Assembly (NCBI GenBank): GCA_963783085.1
Contig: CAWAMJ010000002.1
Span: 620,001-684,000 of the forward strand
Direction of reading: 5' to 3'
DNA from: CAVYUC01 sp963783085
GTDB lineage: Bacteria; Bacteroidota; Bacteroidia; Bacteroidales; Prolixibacteraceae
DNA: 64,000 nt
Numbering within the stretch: position 1 is the stretch's first letter; each line of letters starts with the position of its first letter. Of the stretch, positions 27,953 through 37,025 are shown piece after piece. The notes below the pieces were generated by a model. It saw only the letters and a list, made by a program, of their open reading frames with translations, was not told the origin of the DNA and made no database searches. The translations under genes and the position numbers were made by a program.

Positions 27953-27971
27953 AAAATATTGTAAATGCCTT

Positions 27972-28727
27972 TTACAATTCCCTGATCCAGATATTCCGGT
28001 AGCTCACCGGATTGCCATGATCCTGTAAAACCAGGCTTGCTGGTCCGTGCGGTTCAACAAAGTATTCCGGAATACCGATGTATTCTGTTGGTCCGCGCAA
28101 TTTCACATGATTCTGCACCAACACACCATTTTGCAAAACAGTAGCCGTTGGCGGAGTAAAATAGGTGCCGTCTTCGTTGTACCGGGGGGCAGTGTAAATA
28201 ACATCGTAAGTTTGCCATTCACCGGGCTTTTTGCAAACGTTTACCAATGGTGCGTATTGTTTGTAAAAACTGCCTGCCTGGCCGTTGCGGTAAGTGCGGT
28301 TGTCGTAATTGTCGAGCACCTGCAGTTCATACAGCCCCTGCAGGAAAATACCGCTGTTCCCGCGGCCCTGGCTTTTTCCAACTACTTCCGATGGTGTGCG
28401 CCATTCAATATGTAACTGGCAATCGCCAAAAACCCGTTTTGTTTTAATTACGCCTGTTCCTTTTTTCACTGTTGCAGCGCCGTTTTCAACAGTCCATTGT
28501 GGCTGCCCGCCATCTGCACCGGTCCATTCGCTTGACAAATCAGTGCCATCGAATAAAACAATGGCATCCGACGGAGCGTCTGCCGGAGTTTCACCGGGCT
28601 TTACCACCGGCACTTCGGGTTCCCAGATTTCGGTCATTTCGGGTTTCATTTCCATTGGCTCTTCCTGAGCAAATGCAGCTGCTGCCGAAAAAAGCAGTAC
28701 AGCTGATAAAGCTTGAATTTTTTTCAT
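27972..28727 (-). CDS. DUF1080 (3-keto-disaccharide hydrolase-like) exported protein
   Basis: 251 residues with a signal peptide (cleavage near AFAQ). A DUF1080 jelly-roll domain begins at DAIVLFDGTDLSSEWTG and contains DCQLHIEWRTPS, the GNSGIFLQGLYELQVLDNY block and NHVKLRGPTEYIG. DUF1080 proteins act on, or bind, glycans; some are 3-keto-glycoside hydrolases. The exact substrate is unknown. It is monocistronic, convergent with the yciI-like gene. Confidence 0.85.
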   Translation of the reverse strand: MKKIQALSAVLLFSAAAAFAQEEPMEMKPEMTEIWEPEVPVVKPGETPADAPSDAIVLFDGTDLSSEWTGADGGQPQWTVENGAATVKKGTGVIKTKRVFGDCQLHIEWRTPSEVVGKSQGRGNSGIFLQGLYELQVLDNYDNRTYRNGQAGSFYKQYAPLVNVCKKPGEWQTYDVIYTAPRYNEDGTYFTPPTATVLQNGVLVQNHVKLRGPTEYIGIPEYFVEPHGPASLVLQDHGNPVSYRNIWIREL

Positions 28728-28808
28728 TTGTATTTTTTAATTTATCTGATTAAGTCGATTATCTCGTTATCTTTTTGAACGAAAAACCAAAAGTAACAAA
28801 TTTTTCAA

Positions 28809-30560
28809 TTACTCTCCAAGACCCAATTCATCCATCATTGCCTCAATTTTATCTTCGGCTTTCCGCTCGGTTTCATCAAAACCTCCGCGTGATTTCAACG
28901 TTCCTTTCACTTCGAAATAGAACTTTATTTTAGGCTCAGTTCCGGATGGGCGAACTGATATTTTTGTACCGTCTTTTGTAAAAAACTGAAGCACGTTAGA
29001 TGTTACTTTCTGATTTATTTTTTCCTCTTTGCCTGTCAGTGGATTTTTCGCAATCAATGTTGAATAATCTTTTACCCACTCCAGCGACGAGCCACCCAGT
29101 TCTTTCGGCGGGTCGTTCCTGAACCTGGTCATAATTTGCTCAATTTCTTCAGCTCCGCTCCTTCCCTTCCGGACAACATACTTCATTTTTTCTTTCGAAT
29201 AACCGTATTCCAGGTAAATATCCTGAAGCAACTGATAGAGTGTTTTTCCCTGATCGATGGCCCAGGCTGTAATTTCCGCCATTAACGCACAGGATGAAAC
29301 CGCGTCTTTGTCGCGCACAAAATCGGCAGGCATAAAACCGAAACTTTCTTCGCCCCCGCCAATGTATTTTTTCTTTCCTTCCAGTTCGCGAATTATTTCT
29401 GCAATAAACTTAAAACCGGTGTATACATCGAAATATTCAATGTTGTTCCGTTTGGCGATTTCAGCAATTAATTCCGTGGTAACAATTGTTTTAACGATAA
29501 ATTCATTGCCTTTTATTGCGCCTGCTTCCTTCATTTTTGTGATGATGTAATAAATGAAAAGAAGCGCGGTTTGGTTGCCGTTTATTATGATGTAGTTACC
29601 CTTGTCGTTTTTCACCGCCACGCCAATCCGGTCGGAGTCGGGGTCGGTGGCCATTACAACGTCGGCATCTTCTTCGGCAGCTTTAATCAATGCCAGTTCC
29701 ATTGCTGCTTCTTCTTCCGGGTTCGGAGACACCACCGTTGGAAAATCGCCGCTAATCACATCCTGTTCAGGAATATTAATAATATTGGTAAAGCCGAATT
29801 TGTGCAATGCCATTGGCACCAGTTTTACACCGGTACCGTGAATTGGCGTGTAAACTATTTTTATGTCCCTGTGCCGTTGTATAACGTCGGGCGAAATGGA
29901 AACCGTTTTTACCTTTTCCAGAAACTTCCGGTCCATATCCTCGCCCATACTTTTAATCAGCCGCGCGGGGCCATCGAATTTAATATCTTCCGGTTTTATT
30001 TTGGCTACTTCGTTCACAATGTTAACATCGTGGGGCGCCACAATTTGCGAGCCATCGTCCCAGTAAGCTTTATAGCCGTTGTATTCTTTCGGATTATGAG
30101 AAGCAGTAATAATAATTCCGCTCTGGCAGCCCAGTTCACGAATGGCAAACGAAAGCTCGGGAGTTGGACGCAGATCATCAAACAAATAGGCTTTTATTCC
30201 GTTGGCAGCGAATATTTTTGCGCTGCTTTCTGCAAACAGGCGGCTGTTGTTACGGCAGTCGTGACCAATGGCTACTTTAATTTCAGGAAGGCTGGCAAAA
30301 TTTTTCTTCAGGTAATTGGAAAGCCCCTGCGTTGCAGCGCCCACCGTGTAAATGTTCATTCGGTTGGTACCCACGCCCATAATTCCGCGTAATCCCCCAG
30401 TTCCAAATTCCAGGTTTTTATAGAATGAATCAATGAGTTCCGATGGATCTTCGCTGTCGAGCAACCGCTGGACTTCACTACGTGTTTCTTCGTCGTATAT
30501 TTCTGAAAGCCAGCTTTGCGCTTTTTCACGCACCTGTTTCAATATTTCCTTGTTTTCCAT
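28809..30560 (-). CDS. Phospho-sugar mutase (phosphoglucomutase/phosphomannomutase)
   Basis: 583 residues, alpha-D-phosphohexomutase family. The catalytic phosphoserine is Ser154 in ITASHNPKEYNGYK. The metal loop is ATDPDSDRIG and the sugar loop GGGEESFGF, with RPSGTEPKIKFYFE as the phosphate-binding C-terminus. It interconverts hexose 1- and 6-phosphates, feeding the nucleotide sugars made by the rfb genes further along. Confidence 0.93.
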   Translation of the reverse strand: MENKEILKQVREKAQSWLSEIYDEETRSEVQRLLDSEDPSELIDSFYKNLEFGTGGLRGIMGVGTNRMNIYTVGAATQGLSNYLKKNFASLPEIKVAIGHDCRNNSRLFAESSAKIFAANGIKAYLFDDLRPTPELSFAIRELGCQSGIIITASHNPKEYNGYKAYWDDGSQIVAPHDVNIVNEVAKIKPEDIKFDGPARLIKSMGEDMDRKFLEKVKTVSISPDVIQRHRDIKIVYTPIHGTGVKLVPMALHKFGFTNIINIPEQDVISGDFPTVVSPNPEEEAAMELALIKAAEEDADVVMATDPDSDRIGVAVKNDKGNYIIINGNQTALLFIYYIITKMKEAGAIKGNEFIVKTIVTTELIAEIAKRNNIEYFDVYTGFKFIAEIIRELEGKKKYIGGGEESFGFMPADFVRDKDAVSSCALMAEITAWAIDQGKTLYQLLQDIYLEYGYSKEKMKYVVRKGRSGAEEIEQIMTRFRNDPPKELGGSSLEWVKDYSTLIAKNPLTGKEEKINQKVTSNVLQFFTKDGTKISVRPSGTEPKIKFYFEVKGTLKSRGGFDETERKAEDKIEAMMDELGLGE

Positions 30561-30599
30561 TTATAACTACAATTAATTTTATTCTTGAAAATGTTGTTT

Positions 30600-30739
30600 C
30601 TAAAATTTTCTCCGAGACAAATCTCTTGCACTGTGATGAATTGCCAAAATATCAATTTCTTCTTTTGAAACAATCTTACATATTCAGCAATACTTTTCAA
30701 ATCATCTCTGGCCTGAAAAGTCCATTTTATCGAAACCAT
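30600..30739 (-). pseudogene. ParE/RelE-type toxin remnant with internal deletion
   Basis: The first 21 codons (MVSIKWTFQARDDLKSIAEYV) match the start of Bacteroidota ParE toxins. Nine or so nucleotides later, in another frame, IVSKEEIDILAIHHSARDL followed by SRRKF and a TAG (30602-30600) matches the C-terminus. About 50 middle codons that hold most of the fold are missing, and the join is out of frame. The in-frame readthrough product continues to 30539 as unrelated sequence. It overlaps the antitoxin gene by 13 nt, as in intact loci. Confidence 0.75.
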
Positions 30740-30909
30740 TTTTCGATTTCTTTATTCAGTTCATCTTCTGAAATTACTTGTCCCTTCTCAGACTGTTCAT
30801 TTCCCCGATTAATTTTTTCGATTACAATTAACCGATTAATTAATTCATCAATTGAAAATTCTTCAGGAAAATTTTCTAATTGTTTTTTTAATATTGTTTT
30901 CGTGAGCAT
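30727..30909 (-). CDS. Small antitoxin-like protein of a decayed toxin-antitoxin pair
   Basis: 60 residues: mostly helical, with FSIDELINRLIVIEKINRG and the C-terminal ISEDELNKEIEKWFR typical of short antitoxin partners of ParE/RelE toxins in Bacteroidota. It lies directly upstream of, and overlaps, the deleted toxin gene. With the toxin broken it may be non-functional or a solitary immunity gene. Confidence 0.65.
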   Translation of the reverse strand: MLTKTILKKQLENFPEEFSIDELINRLIVIEKINRGNEQSEKGQVISEDELNKEIEKWFR

Positions 30910-30966
30910 AACCTCATTATTATTTATTCAGTTTCTCAAATATACGATTTTAAGACATTCATTTTG

Positions 30967-31845
30967 TCATTTTAAATTCGCATGAAGTTCACCCATACAA
31001 CGGTTTAAGCTCTCCCTCCAGTGAGGAATCTCAAGCTGAACAGTATCTTTTATTTTCGATTTATCCAATACGCTGAAGTGCGGGCGCTGCGCCGGAGTGG
31101 GAAAATCCCTGGTTAAAATCGGATTAACTTTGCATTCTACCCGGCCAATTTCCAAAATTGCTTTGGCAAAATCGTACCAGCTCGCCACTCCTTCATTGGA
31201 AAAATGATAAACTCCAGGCTTATAATTTTCATTGTGCAAGCCGAAATTTTCAGCCATTAAAAGAACAGCATTTGCCAAATCGGCTGCATAAGTTGGCGTT
31301 CCAATTTGGTCGTAAACCACGTTTAAAAAATCCCTTTCTTTTCCCAAACGAAGCATGGTTTTCACAAAATTATTTCCAAACGACGAATAGAGCCAGGATG
31401 TACGGATAATCACTGAATCGGGGTTATTTGTTACACAACTTTGTTCTCCGGCCAGTTTTGTTTTCCCGTAAACGGTCTGCGGATTAACCTCATCTGTTTC
31501 CAAATAGGGCCGGAAATGCTTTCCGTCGAAAACATAGTCGGTTGAAATATGGACAAAACCAGCATCGGTTTTCGCGGTGATTTTTGCCAGCAAACCTGGT
31601 GCAACTGCATTAATCAAAGTTGCATTTTCAACTTCGGACTCTGCTTTGTCAACTGCCGTATATGCGGCACAGTTAATCACGAATTCCGGTGAATATTTTT
31701 GAAAATACTCCTGAACCGCTTTTTCACTGGCAATGTCCAGTGTGTCGGCATCGGTGAATAAAAACTGCCAATCGTTATATTTTGAGGTTAACTTTTTTAT
31801 TTCGTTACCGAGTTGTCCGTAAGAACCTGTGACTAAAATTTTCAT
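30967..31845 (-). CDS. rfbD: dTDP-4-dehydrorhamnose reductase
   Basis: 292 residues, SDR family. NADPH-binding TGSYGQLGNE is at residues 6-15, and the catalytic YxxxK is Tyr126-Lys130 (VYGKTK). HISTDYVFDG is conserved in RmlD. It makes dTDP-L-rhamnose in the last step of the pathway. It is third in the rfbA-rfbC-rfbD operon, 2 nt after rfbC. Confidence 0.95.
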   Translation of the reverse strand: MKILVTGSYGQLGNEIKKLTSKYNDWQFLFTDADTLDIASEKAVQEYFQKYSPEFVINCAAYTAVDKAESEVENATLINAVAPGLLAKITAKTDAGFVHISTDYVFDGKHFRPYLETDEVNPQTVYGKTKLAGEQSCVTNNPDSVIIRTSWLYSSFGNNFVKTMLRLGKERDFLNVVYDQIGTPTYAADLANAVLLMAENFGLHNENYKPGVYHFSNEGVASWYDFAKAILEIGRVECKVNPILTRDFPTPAQRPHFSVLDKSKIKDTVQLEIPHWRESLNRCMGELHANLK

Positions 31846-31847
31846 TT

Positions 31848-32414
31848 TCAGGTAAAAATAAAATTCATTTCTGCTTCATGAAAAGACGGGGCATTTTTAT
31901 CTTTTTCAGAAATTTTCTGTTCAGCATTATTCAATTGCCAGTTAATTGCGAGTTTCGGATCGGCGAAATTAATGCTGCGCTCGGCTTCTTTGTTATAGAA
32001 GTTATCGCATTTGTAGGTAAAAATGGCTGTTTCGCTCAACACCGAAAAACCATGGGCAAATCCGCGGGGTATGAACAACTGCTTTTTATTCTTTGCATCC
32101 AGTTCCAGGCCGAACCACTGCCCGAACGTAGGCGAACCTTTTCGCAAATCAACTGCCACGTCATATACGGTCCCTTCCACAACCCGCACCAGTTTGGCCT
32201 GTGCATACGGGTTCAACTGGTAATGCAAACCGCGGACTACTCCCCGTTCAGATTTCGACTCATTGTCCTGTACAAATGCTGTTTTTATGCCTGCATCTCC
32301 GTAACGTCCGGTGTGAAACGATTCAAAAAAATATCCCCGGGGATCTTCAAAAACTGCGGGTTCAATGATTAAAAGCCCCGGAAGAGGTGTCTTTATGATT
32401 TTCATTCCTGTCAT
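31848..32414 (-). CDS. rfbC: dTDP-4-dehydrorhamnose 3,5-epimerase
   Basis: 188 residues (Met4 at 32405 is an alternative start). Cupin-like RmlC fold with the catalytic His64 in VRGLHYQ, the FIPRGFAHGFSVL loop and the YKCDNFY segment holding the catalytic Tyr. It converts dTDP-4-keto-6-deoxyglucose to the L-rhamno form. It begins exactly where rfbA ends. Confidence 0.95.
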   Translation of the reverse strand: MTGMKIIKTPLPGLLIIEPAVFEDPRGYFFESFHTGRYGDAGIKTAFVQDNESKSERGVVRGLHYQLNPYAQAKLVRVVEGTVYDVAVDLRKGSPTFGQWFGLELDAKNKKQLFIPRGFAHGFSVLSETAIFTYKCDNFYNKEAERSINFADPKLAINWQLNNAEQKISEKDKNAPSFHEAEMNFIFT

Positions 32415-33296
32415 TTAAAACGATTGGATTTGTTTATCGGCCAGCCGCAACAAGTATTGTCCGTACTGATTTTTGCTTAACGGGGTTGCCAGTTCAACCA
32501 ATTGGTCGCGGTCGATAAAACCTTTTTTGAAAGCAATTTCTTCGATACAGGAAACTTTTAGCCCCTGCCGCTGTTCGATGGTGGCAATAAAATTGGAGGC
32601 CTGCAGCAAGCTGTCATGAGTGCCGGTATCGAGCCAGGCAAACCCACGCCCCAGAAGTTGAACGTTCAGTTTATTTTCCCCGAGATACAGCCGGTTTAAA
32701 TCCGTGATTTCAAGTTCGCCGCGTGCCGAAGGTTTCAGGCTTTTTGCTTTTTCTATTACATCGTTCGAATAGAAATAAAGGCCGGTGACCGCATAATTCG
32801 ATTTCGGATTCTGTGGTTTTTCCTCGATGCTGATAACTTTCTGGTCGCCATCGAATTCCACTACCCCATATCGCTCCGGGTCATTCACATAATAGCCGAA
32901 TACGGTGGCTCCGTCTTTCAGCAAAGCTGCATCTTCGAGAATTCCCCTGAAATTATAGCCATAAAAAATATTGTCTCCCAAAATCAGGCAAACGTTGTCA
33001 CTGCCAATAAATTCTTCGCCAAGGATAAACGCCTGTGCCAAACCATCGGGCGAAGGTTGTATTTTATAGGAAAATTTTAATCCCAGTTGTGAACCATCGC
33101 CAAAAAGTTCTTCGTAAAGTTTAATATCAGATGGCGTGGAAATAACCAGCACCTCCCTGATGCCGGCCAGCATCAGCACCGAGAGCGGATAATAAATCAT
33201 TGGTTTGTCGTAAACCGGAATAATTTGTTTTGAAATGCACCGTGTTATTGGGTAGAGCCTTGTCCCCGCGCCGCCGGCAAGAATAATTCCTTTCAT
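32415..33296 (-). CDS. rfbA: Glucose-1-phosphate thymidylyltransferase
   Basis: 293 residues with the nucleotidyltransferase loop LAGGAGTRLYPITRC (residues 6-20) and the KPMIYYPLSVLMLAG block. It makes dTDP-glucose, the first step toward dTDP-L-rhamnose. First gene of the rfbA-C-D operon. The dehydratase rfbB is not in the window. Confidence 0.95.
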   Translation of the reverse strand: MKGIILAGGAGTRLYPITRCISKQIIPVYDKPMIYYPLSVLMLAGIREVLVISTPSDIKLYEELFGDGSQLGLKFSYKIQPSPDGLAQAFILGEEFIGSDNVCLILGDNIFYGYNFRGILEDAALLKDGATVFGYYVNDPERYGVVEFDGDQKVISIEEKPQNPKSNYAVTGLYFYSNDVIEKAKSLKPSARGELEITDLNRLYLGENKLNVQLLGRGFAWLDTGTHDSLLQASNFIATIEQRQGLKVSCIEEIAFKKGFIDRDQLVELATPLSKNQYGQYLLRLADKQIQSF

Positions 33297-33526
33297 AGCG
33301 TTAAGTTTATCGATTTGGAATTGATTAATAACATGTTTGTAATAATTGCTGTTTTTTCGTTTCTGCGGGAAAGTTTTTATCTTTATCCGGATGTAAATCC
33401 CGTGTTGGAATTCTGCTTTTTCCCAAACGAAGTGTCAAATTTAGTAAAAGTAAACTACCCAACAATAACCATCGTTGCAATGCGGGTTGAAGGGGCCGGA
33501 AGAATAAAAATAAAAACCTGAAAACC

Positions 33527-33557
33527 TTTGAAATACATGAATTAAGTTATATTTTTG
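33527..33557 (+). promoter_or_regulatory. Promoter for the rpsA gene
   Basis: TTTG (33527-33530) and TATTTTTG (33550-33557) are spaced by 19 nt, an exact match to the Bacteroidota housekeeping promoter. The start would be near 33565, about 45 nt before rpsA. The rest of the 33297-33610 gap holds no gene. Confidence 0.7.
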
Positions 33558-33610
33558 CGCGCGATTTAAAAAACAATAATGTCTAATTCATTAATTTATT
33601 AAAACATTAC

Positions 33611-35692
33611 ATGACTGAAAAGAAAAACGAAAATGTTGAACAGGAAGCTAAAAATGTAGCTGAAAACCCGGTTCAAAAAGAAAAAAAGGTTGCTGAAAAT
33701 CCTCAGGAACCTGAAGAGGAAACCATTGAAAAAGACAGGGAAGCCTCTAACGAAACAAAAGCAGAAGCAGAGGAAAAAGTAGCTGAAGAAAATGCCGAAG
33801 AAGCTACCGCTGAAGAAACTACTGAAGAAAAAAATGATGAAGCTGTTGCCGACGAAAATGAAGAAGCAACAGTTGAGACGGATGAAGCTGAGCCAGTAAA
33901 AGCGCAGGATGTAAAAGAAGCCGACGAAGAATTTGACTGGGACAGCCTGGAAGAAGGGCTTGAAGCTTATTCAAAAAAGGAAAAAGCAAACCTGGAACAA
34001 CTGTACAATGATACCCTGAACACTGTCACTGAAAAAGAAGTACTGGAAGGTACCGTTATTTCATTGAACAAACGCGAAGTGGTCGTTGATATCGGTTATA
34101 AATCCGATGGTATTGTCAGTTTAAACGAATTCCGTTACAATCCCGAACTGAAAGTGGGCGATAAAGTTGATGTTTACATCGAGAGCCTGGAAGACAAAAA
34201 AGGCCAGATGATACTGTCGCACAAAAAAGCGCGGGCAATGCGCTCATGGGATCGTGTAAACGATGCACTCGACAAAGACGAAATCATCAAAGGTTACATC
34301 AAATGCCGCACAAAAGGTGGTATGATTGTGGACGTATTTGGAATTGAAGCATTCCTGCCCGGTTCGCAAATTGATGTTAAACCAATTCGCGATTACGATG
34401 TTTTTGTGGGAAAAACCATGGAATTCAAAGTGGTTAAAATCAACCACGAATACCGGAATGTTGTGGTTTCGCACAAAGCGCTCATCGAGGCAGAACTCGA
34501 ACAACAGAAAAAAGAAATTATTGCCAAGCTTGAAAAAGGCCAGGTACTTGAAGGAACCGTTAAAAACATCACTTCCTACGGAGTATTTATGGACCTTGGA
34601 GGCGTTGACGGCCTGATTCACATCACCGACCTTTCATGGGGGCGCATTTCGCACCCGAACGAGATTGTGGAACTCGATCAGAAATTGAACGTGGTTATCC
34701 TTGATTTCGATGATGACAAAAAACGGATTGCGCTCGGTTTGAAACAATTGACACCGCACCCGTGGGATAAACTGGATGATGAGTTAAAAGTTGGCGACAA
34801 AGTAAAAGGAAAAGTAGTGGTTCTGGCCGATTACGGGGCGTTTGTTGAAATCGCACCGGGAGTAGAAGGTTTGATTCACGTTTCAGAAATGTCGTGGAGC
34901 CAGCACCTGCGCAGTGCCCAGGATTTCCTGAAAGTGGGCGACGAAGTGGAAGCAGTGGTTCTTACCCTCGACCGCGAAGAGCGTAAAATGTCGCTCGGCA
35001 TGAAACAACTCAAAGAAGATCCCTGGGAAAATATCGACGAAAACTATGGTGTTGGAACAAAACACAAAGCTATTGTCCGCAACTTCACCAATTTCGGTGT
35101 GTTTGTTGAAATTACCGAAGGTGTCGACGGTTTGATCCACATTTCAGATTTGAGCTGGACGAAAAAAATCAAACACCCGTCGGAATTCACTTCAGTGGGC
35201 GAAGAAATTGAAGTTGTTGTTCTTGACATCGACAAGGAAAACCGCCGCTTGAGCCTTGGCCACAAACAGTTGGAAGAAAATCCGTGGGATGTTTTCGAAA
35301 CCATTTTCACGACCGATTCCATCCATGAAGGAACCGTGGTTGATTTGATGGATAAAGGTGCAGTTATTGCGCTGCCATACGGAGTTGAAGGTTTTGCTAC
35401 TCCGCGTCACCTGCAGAAAGAAGACGGCAGCCAGGCATCACAGGATGAAAAACTGGATTTCAAAGTCATTGAATTCAACAAATCGGCAAAACGGATTATC
35501 GTTTCTCATTCCAGGGTATTTGAAGATGTAAAACGCGCAGAAGATTCTGCAAAAAGGAAATCTCAATCGCGCTCTACTCAGAAATCAGTTCGCACAATGA
35601 ACGAAAACGTTGAAAAAACAACATTGGGCGATATTTCTGATTTGGCAGCTTTGAAATCGCAATTGGAAGAAAAAGAGAAAAAAGATAAGTAA
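33611..35692 (+). CDS. rpsA: 30S ribosomal protein S1, with long acidic N-terminal extension
   Basis: 693 residues. Six S1 RNA-binding domains run from about residue 137 to 630; domains 3-5 have the canonical GTVKNITSYGVFMDLG, GKVVVLADYGAFVEIA and AIVRNFTNFGVFVEIT starts. S1 brings mRNA to the 30S subunit. The first about 112 residues are an unstructured, Glu/Ala/Lys-rich segment not needed for the S1 fold; it makes the protein longer than E. coli S1 (557). The start has the promoter at the expected distance, and the acidic segment uses normal codons, so it appears genuine. Confidence 0.93.
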   Translation: MTEKKNENVEQEAKNVAENPVQKEKKVAENPQEPEEETIEKDREASNETKAEAEEKVAEENAEEATAEETTEEKNDEAVADENEEATVETDEAEPVKAQDVKEADEEFDWDSLEEGLEAYSKKEKANLEQLYNDTLNTVTEKEVLEGTVISLNKREVVVDIGYKSDGIVSLNEFRYNPELKVGDKVDVYIESLEDKKGQMILSHKKARAMRSWDRVNDALDKDEIIKGYIKCRTKGGMIVDVFGIEAFLPGSQIDVKPIRDYDVFVGKTMEFKVVKINHEYRNVVVSHKALIEAELEQQKKEIIAKLEKGQVLEGTVKNITSYGVFMDLGGVDGLIHITDLSWGRISHPNEIVELDQKLNVVILDFDDDKKRIALGLKQLTPHPWDKLDDELKVGDKVKGKVVVLADYGAFVEIAPGVEGLIHVSEMSWSQHLRSAQDFLKVGDEVEAVVLTLDREERKMSLGMKQLKEDPWENIDENYGVGTKHKAIVRNFTNFGVFVEITEGVDGLIHISDLSWTKKIKHPSEFTSVGEEIEVVVLDIDKENRRLSLGHKQLEENPWDVFETIFTTDSIHEGTVVDLMDKGAVIALPYGVEGFATPRHLQKEDGSQASQDEKLDFKVIEFNKSAKRIIVSHSRVFEDVKRAEDSAKRKSQSRSTQKSVRTMNENVEKTTLGDISDLAALKSQLEEKEKKDK

Positions 35693-35737
35693 AATTAAGT
35701 TTGCTTAAATCAACGGCATTTTCGTAAATTGCAGGCT

Positions 35738-36091
35738 ATGGATTTTGAAATTCAAAAAAAAGAAGATTACTCCCTGGTAGCAGTAAATGCGAACCGGCTG
35801 GATACCACCAATGCGCCCGAACTAAAGTCGGAACTGGTGGTGCTGAACAGCAACGGGGAAAAGAACATCGTTCTCGATATGAGCAGTTGTCATTACTGCG
35901 ATTCATCAGGATTACGCGCCGTGCTGGTTGGCAACAGGTTATGCGAAGATGCCATTGGCACGTTTATCGTTTGCGGCCTGCAACCCGACGTTGAAAACCT
36001 GATGCGGATTTCGATGCTGCATACGGTTCTGTTAATAACCAAAACAGCGGACGACGCAGAAGAACTGCTTAATAAAAAGAAAAATCTGTGA
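35738..36091 (+). CDS. STAS-domain protein (anti-sigma factor antagonist type)
   Basis: About 117 residues; the ATG at 35738 is preferred over an upstream in-frame TTG at 35729. A STAS fold with the phosphorylatable Ser in HYCDSSGLRAVL and an LDMSSCHY strand. Such proteins bind anti-sigma factors or sit in partner-switching relays. No anti-sigma kinase is adjacent. It precedes rnz by 7 nt and may be cotranscribed with it. Confidence 0.85.
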   Translation: MDFEIQKKEDYSLVAVNANRLDTTNAPELKSELVVLNSNGEKNIVLDMSSCHYCDSSGLRAVLVGNRLCEDAIGTFIVCGLQPDVENLMRISMLHTVLLITKTADDAEELLNKKKNL

Positions 36092-36098
36092 CGTTTTT

Positions 36099-37025
36099 AT
36101 GCCGTTTGATCTGACCATACTTGGTAGCAGTTCGGCGATACCAACGTCTGAAAGATATCCAACCGCCCAGGTACTTAATGTGCTTGGGCGGTTTTTCTTG
36201 ATCGATTGCGGCGAGGGTACCCAGATACAAATCAGACGGCAAAAAATCGGTTTTGGAAAAATAAAACACATCTTTATTTCGCACCTGCACGGCGATCATT
36301 ATTATGGTTTAATCGGATTGATTTCAACCTTAAACCTGCTGGGGTTACAAAACGATATCCATATTTACTCCGCTTCGGAATTGAAAAACCTGATTCAGCC
36401 GCAACTCGATTTTATTAAGGGCGATATGCAGTTTAAAATCATTTTTCATCCGCTCAACTTTAAAAAACCTCAAAAAATTTATTCCGATAAAAGAGTTGAA
36501 GTATTTTCATTCCCGCTGAAACACAGCGTTCCGGTTTGTGGATTTCTATTCAAGGAAATTCAAAAGCAGGCGAACATAAAAAAAGAATATGTGAAGAAAT
36601 TCAACATACCGGTTGTTCAGATTAAGGCAATTAAAGCGGGAGCCGATTTTCAAACGGAAGAGGGCAAAACAATTTCCAACAGCGAACTTACCATACCACC
36701 AGCTCCACCGCGTTCATACGCATTTTGTACCGATACTGCACTATATCCGCCTGCGGCAGAATTTATAAAAGGCGCCGATTTACTGTACCACGAATCTACA
36801 TTCACCGAAGAATTAAGAGATTGGGCCGACCGGACCAACCATTCCACAGCGCTTGACGCAGCAAAAATGGCGAAAATGGCGCAGGTGAAAAAATTGCTTC
36901 TCGGCCACTTTTCAAACCGTTATAAAGACGAATCGGTCTTTACAGAGGAAGCAAAAACAATTTTTAAAAATGCGGAATCTGTCGTTGAAGGGCAAACCTA
37001 TAAAATTGAAAAAGCCAATGTTTAA
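36099..37025 (+). CDS. rnz: Ribonuclease Z
   Basis: 308 residues, metallo-beta-lactamase fold. The zinc motif HxHxDH is His62, His64, Asp66, His67 (SHLHGDHYYG). LGSSSAIPTSERYP at the N-terminus, FCTDTALYP, HESTFTEE and LGHFSNRY are typical of RNase Z. It cleaves the 3' trailers of tRNA precursors. It ends one base before the convergent RecD-like gene. Confidence 0.93.
   Translation: MPFDLTILGSSSAIPTSERYPTAQVLNVLGRFFLIDCGEGTQIQIRRQKIGFGKIKHIFISHLHGDHYYGLIGLISTLNLLGLQNDIHIYSASELKNLIQPQLDFIKGDMQFKIIFHPLNFKKPQKIYSDKRVEVFSFPLKHSVPVCGFLFKEIQKQANIKKEYVKKFNIPVVQIKAIKAGADFQTEEGKTISNSELTIPPAPPRSYAFCTDTALYPPAAEFIKGADLLYHESTFTEELRDWADRTNHSTALDAAKMAKMAQVKKLLLGHFSNRYKDESVFTEEAKTIFKNAESVVEGQTYKIEKANV

Noticed and set aside
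29571..30392. 273-residue plus-strand ORF opposite the phosphohexomutase
   Set aside because: Shadow of the mutase frame; no motif, no start signal.
30539..30739. 66-residue intact toxin gene
   Set aside because: Only its first 21 codons match ParE; the true C-terminus lies in another frame, so it is a deletion remnant.
33315..33521. Small plus-strand ORF upstream of rpsA
   Set aside because: No homology, no ribosome-start support, and it precedes the rpsA promoter region.
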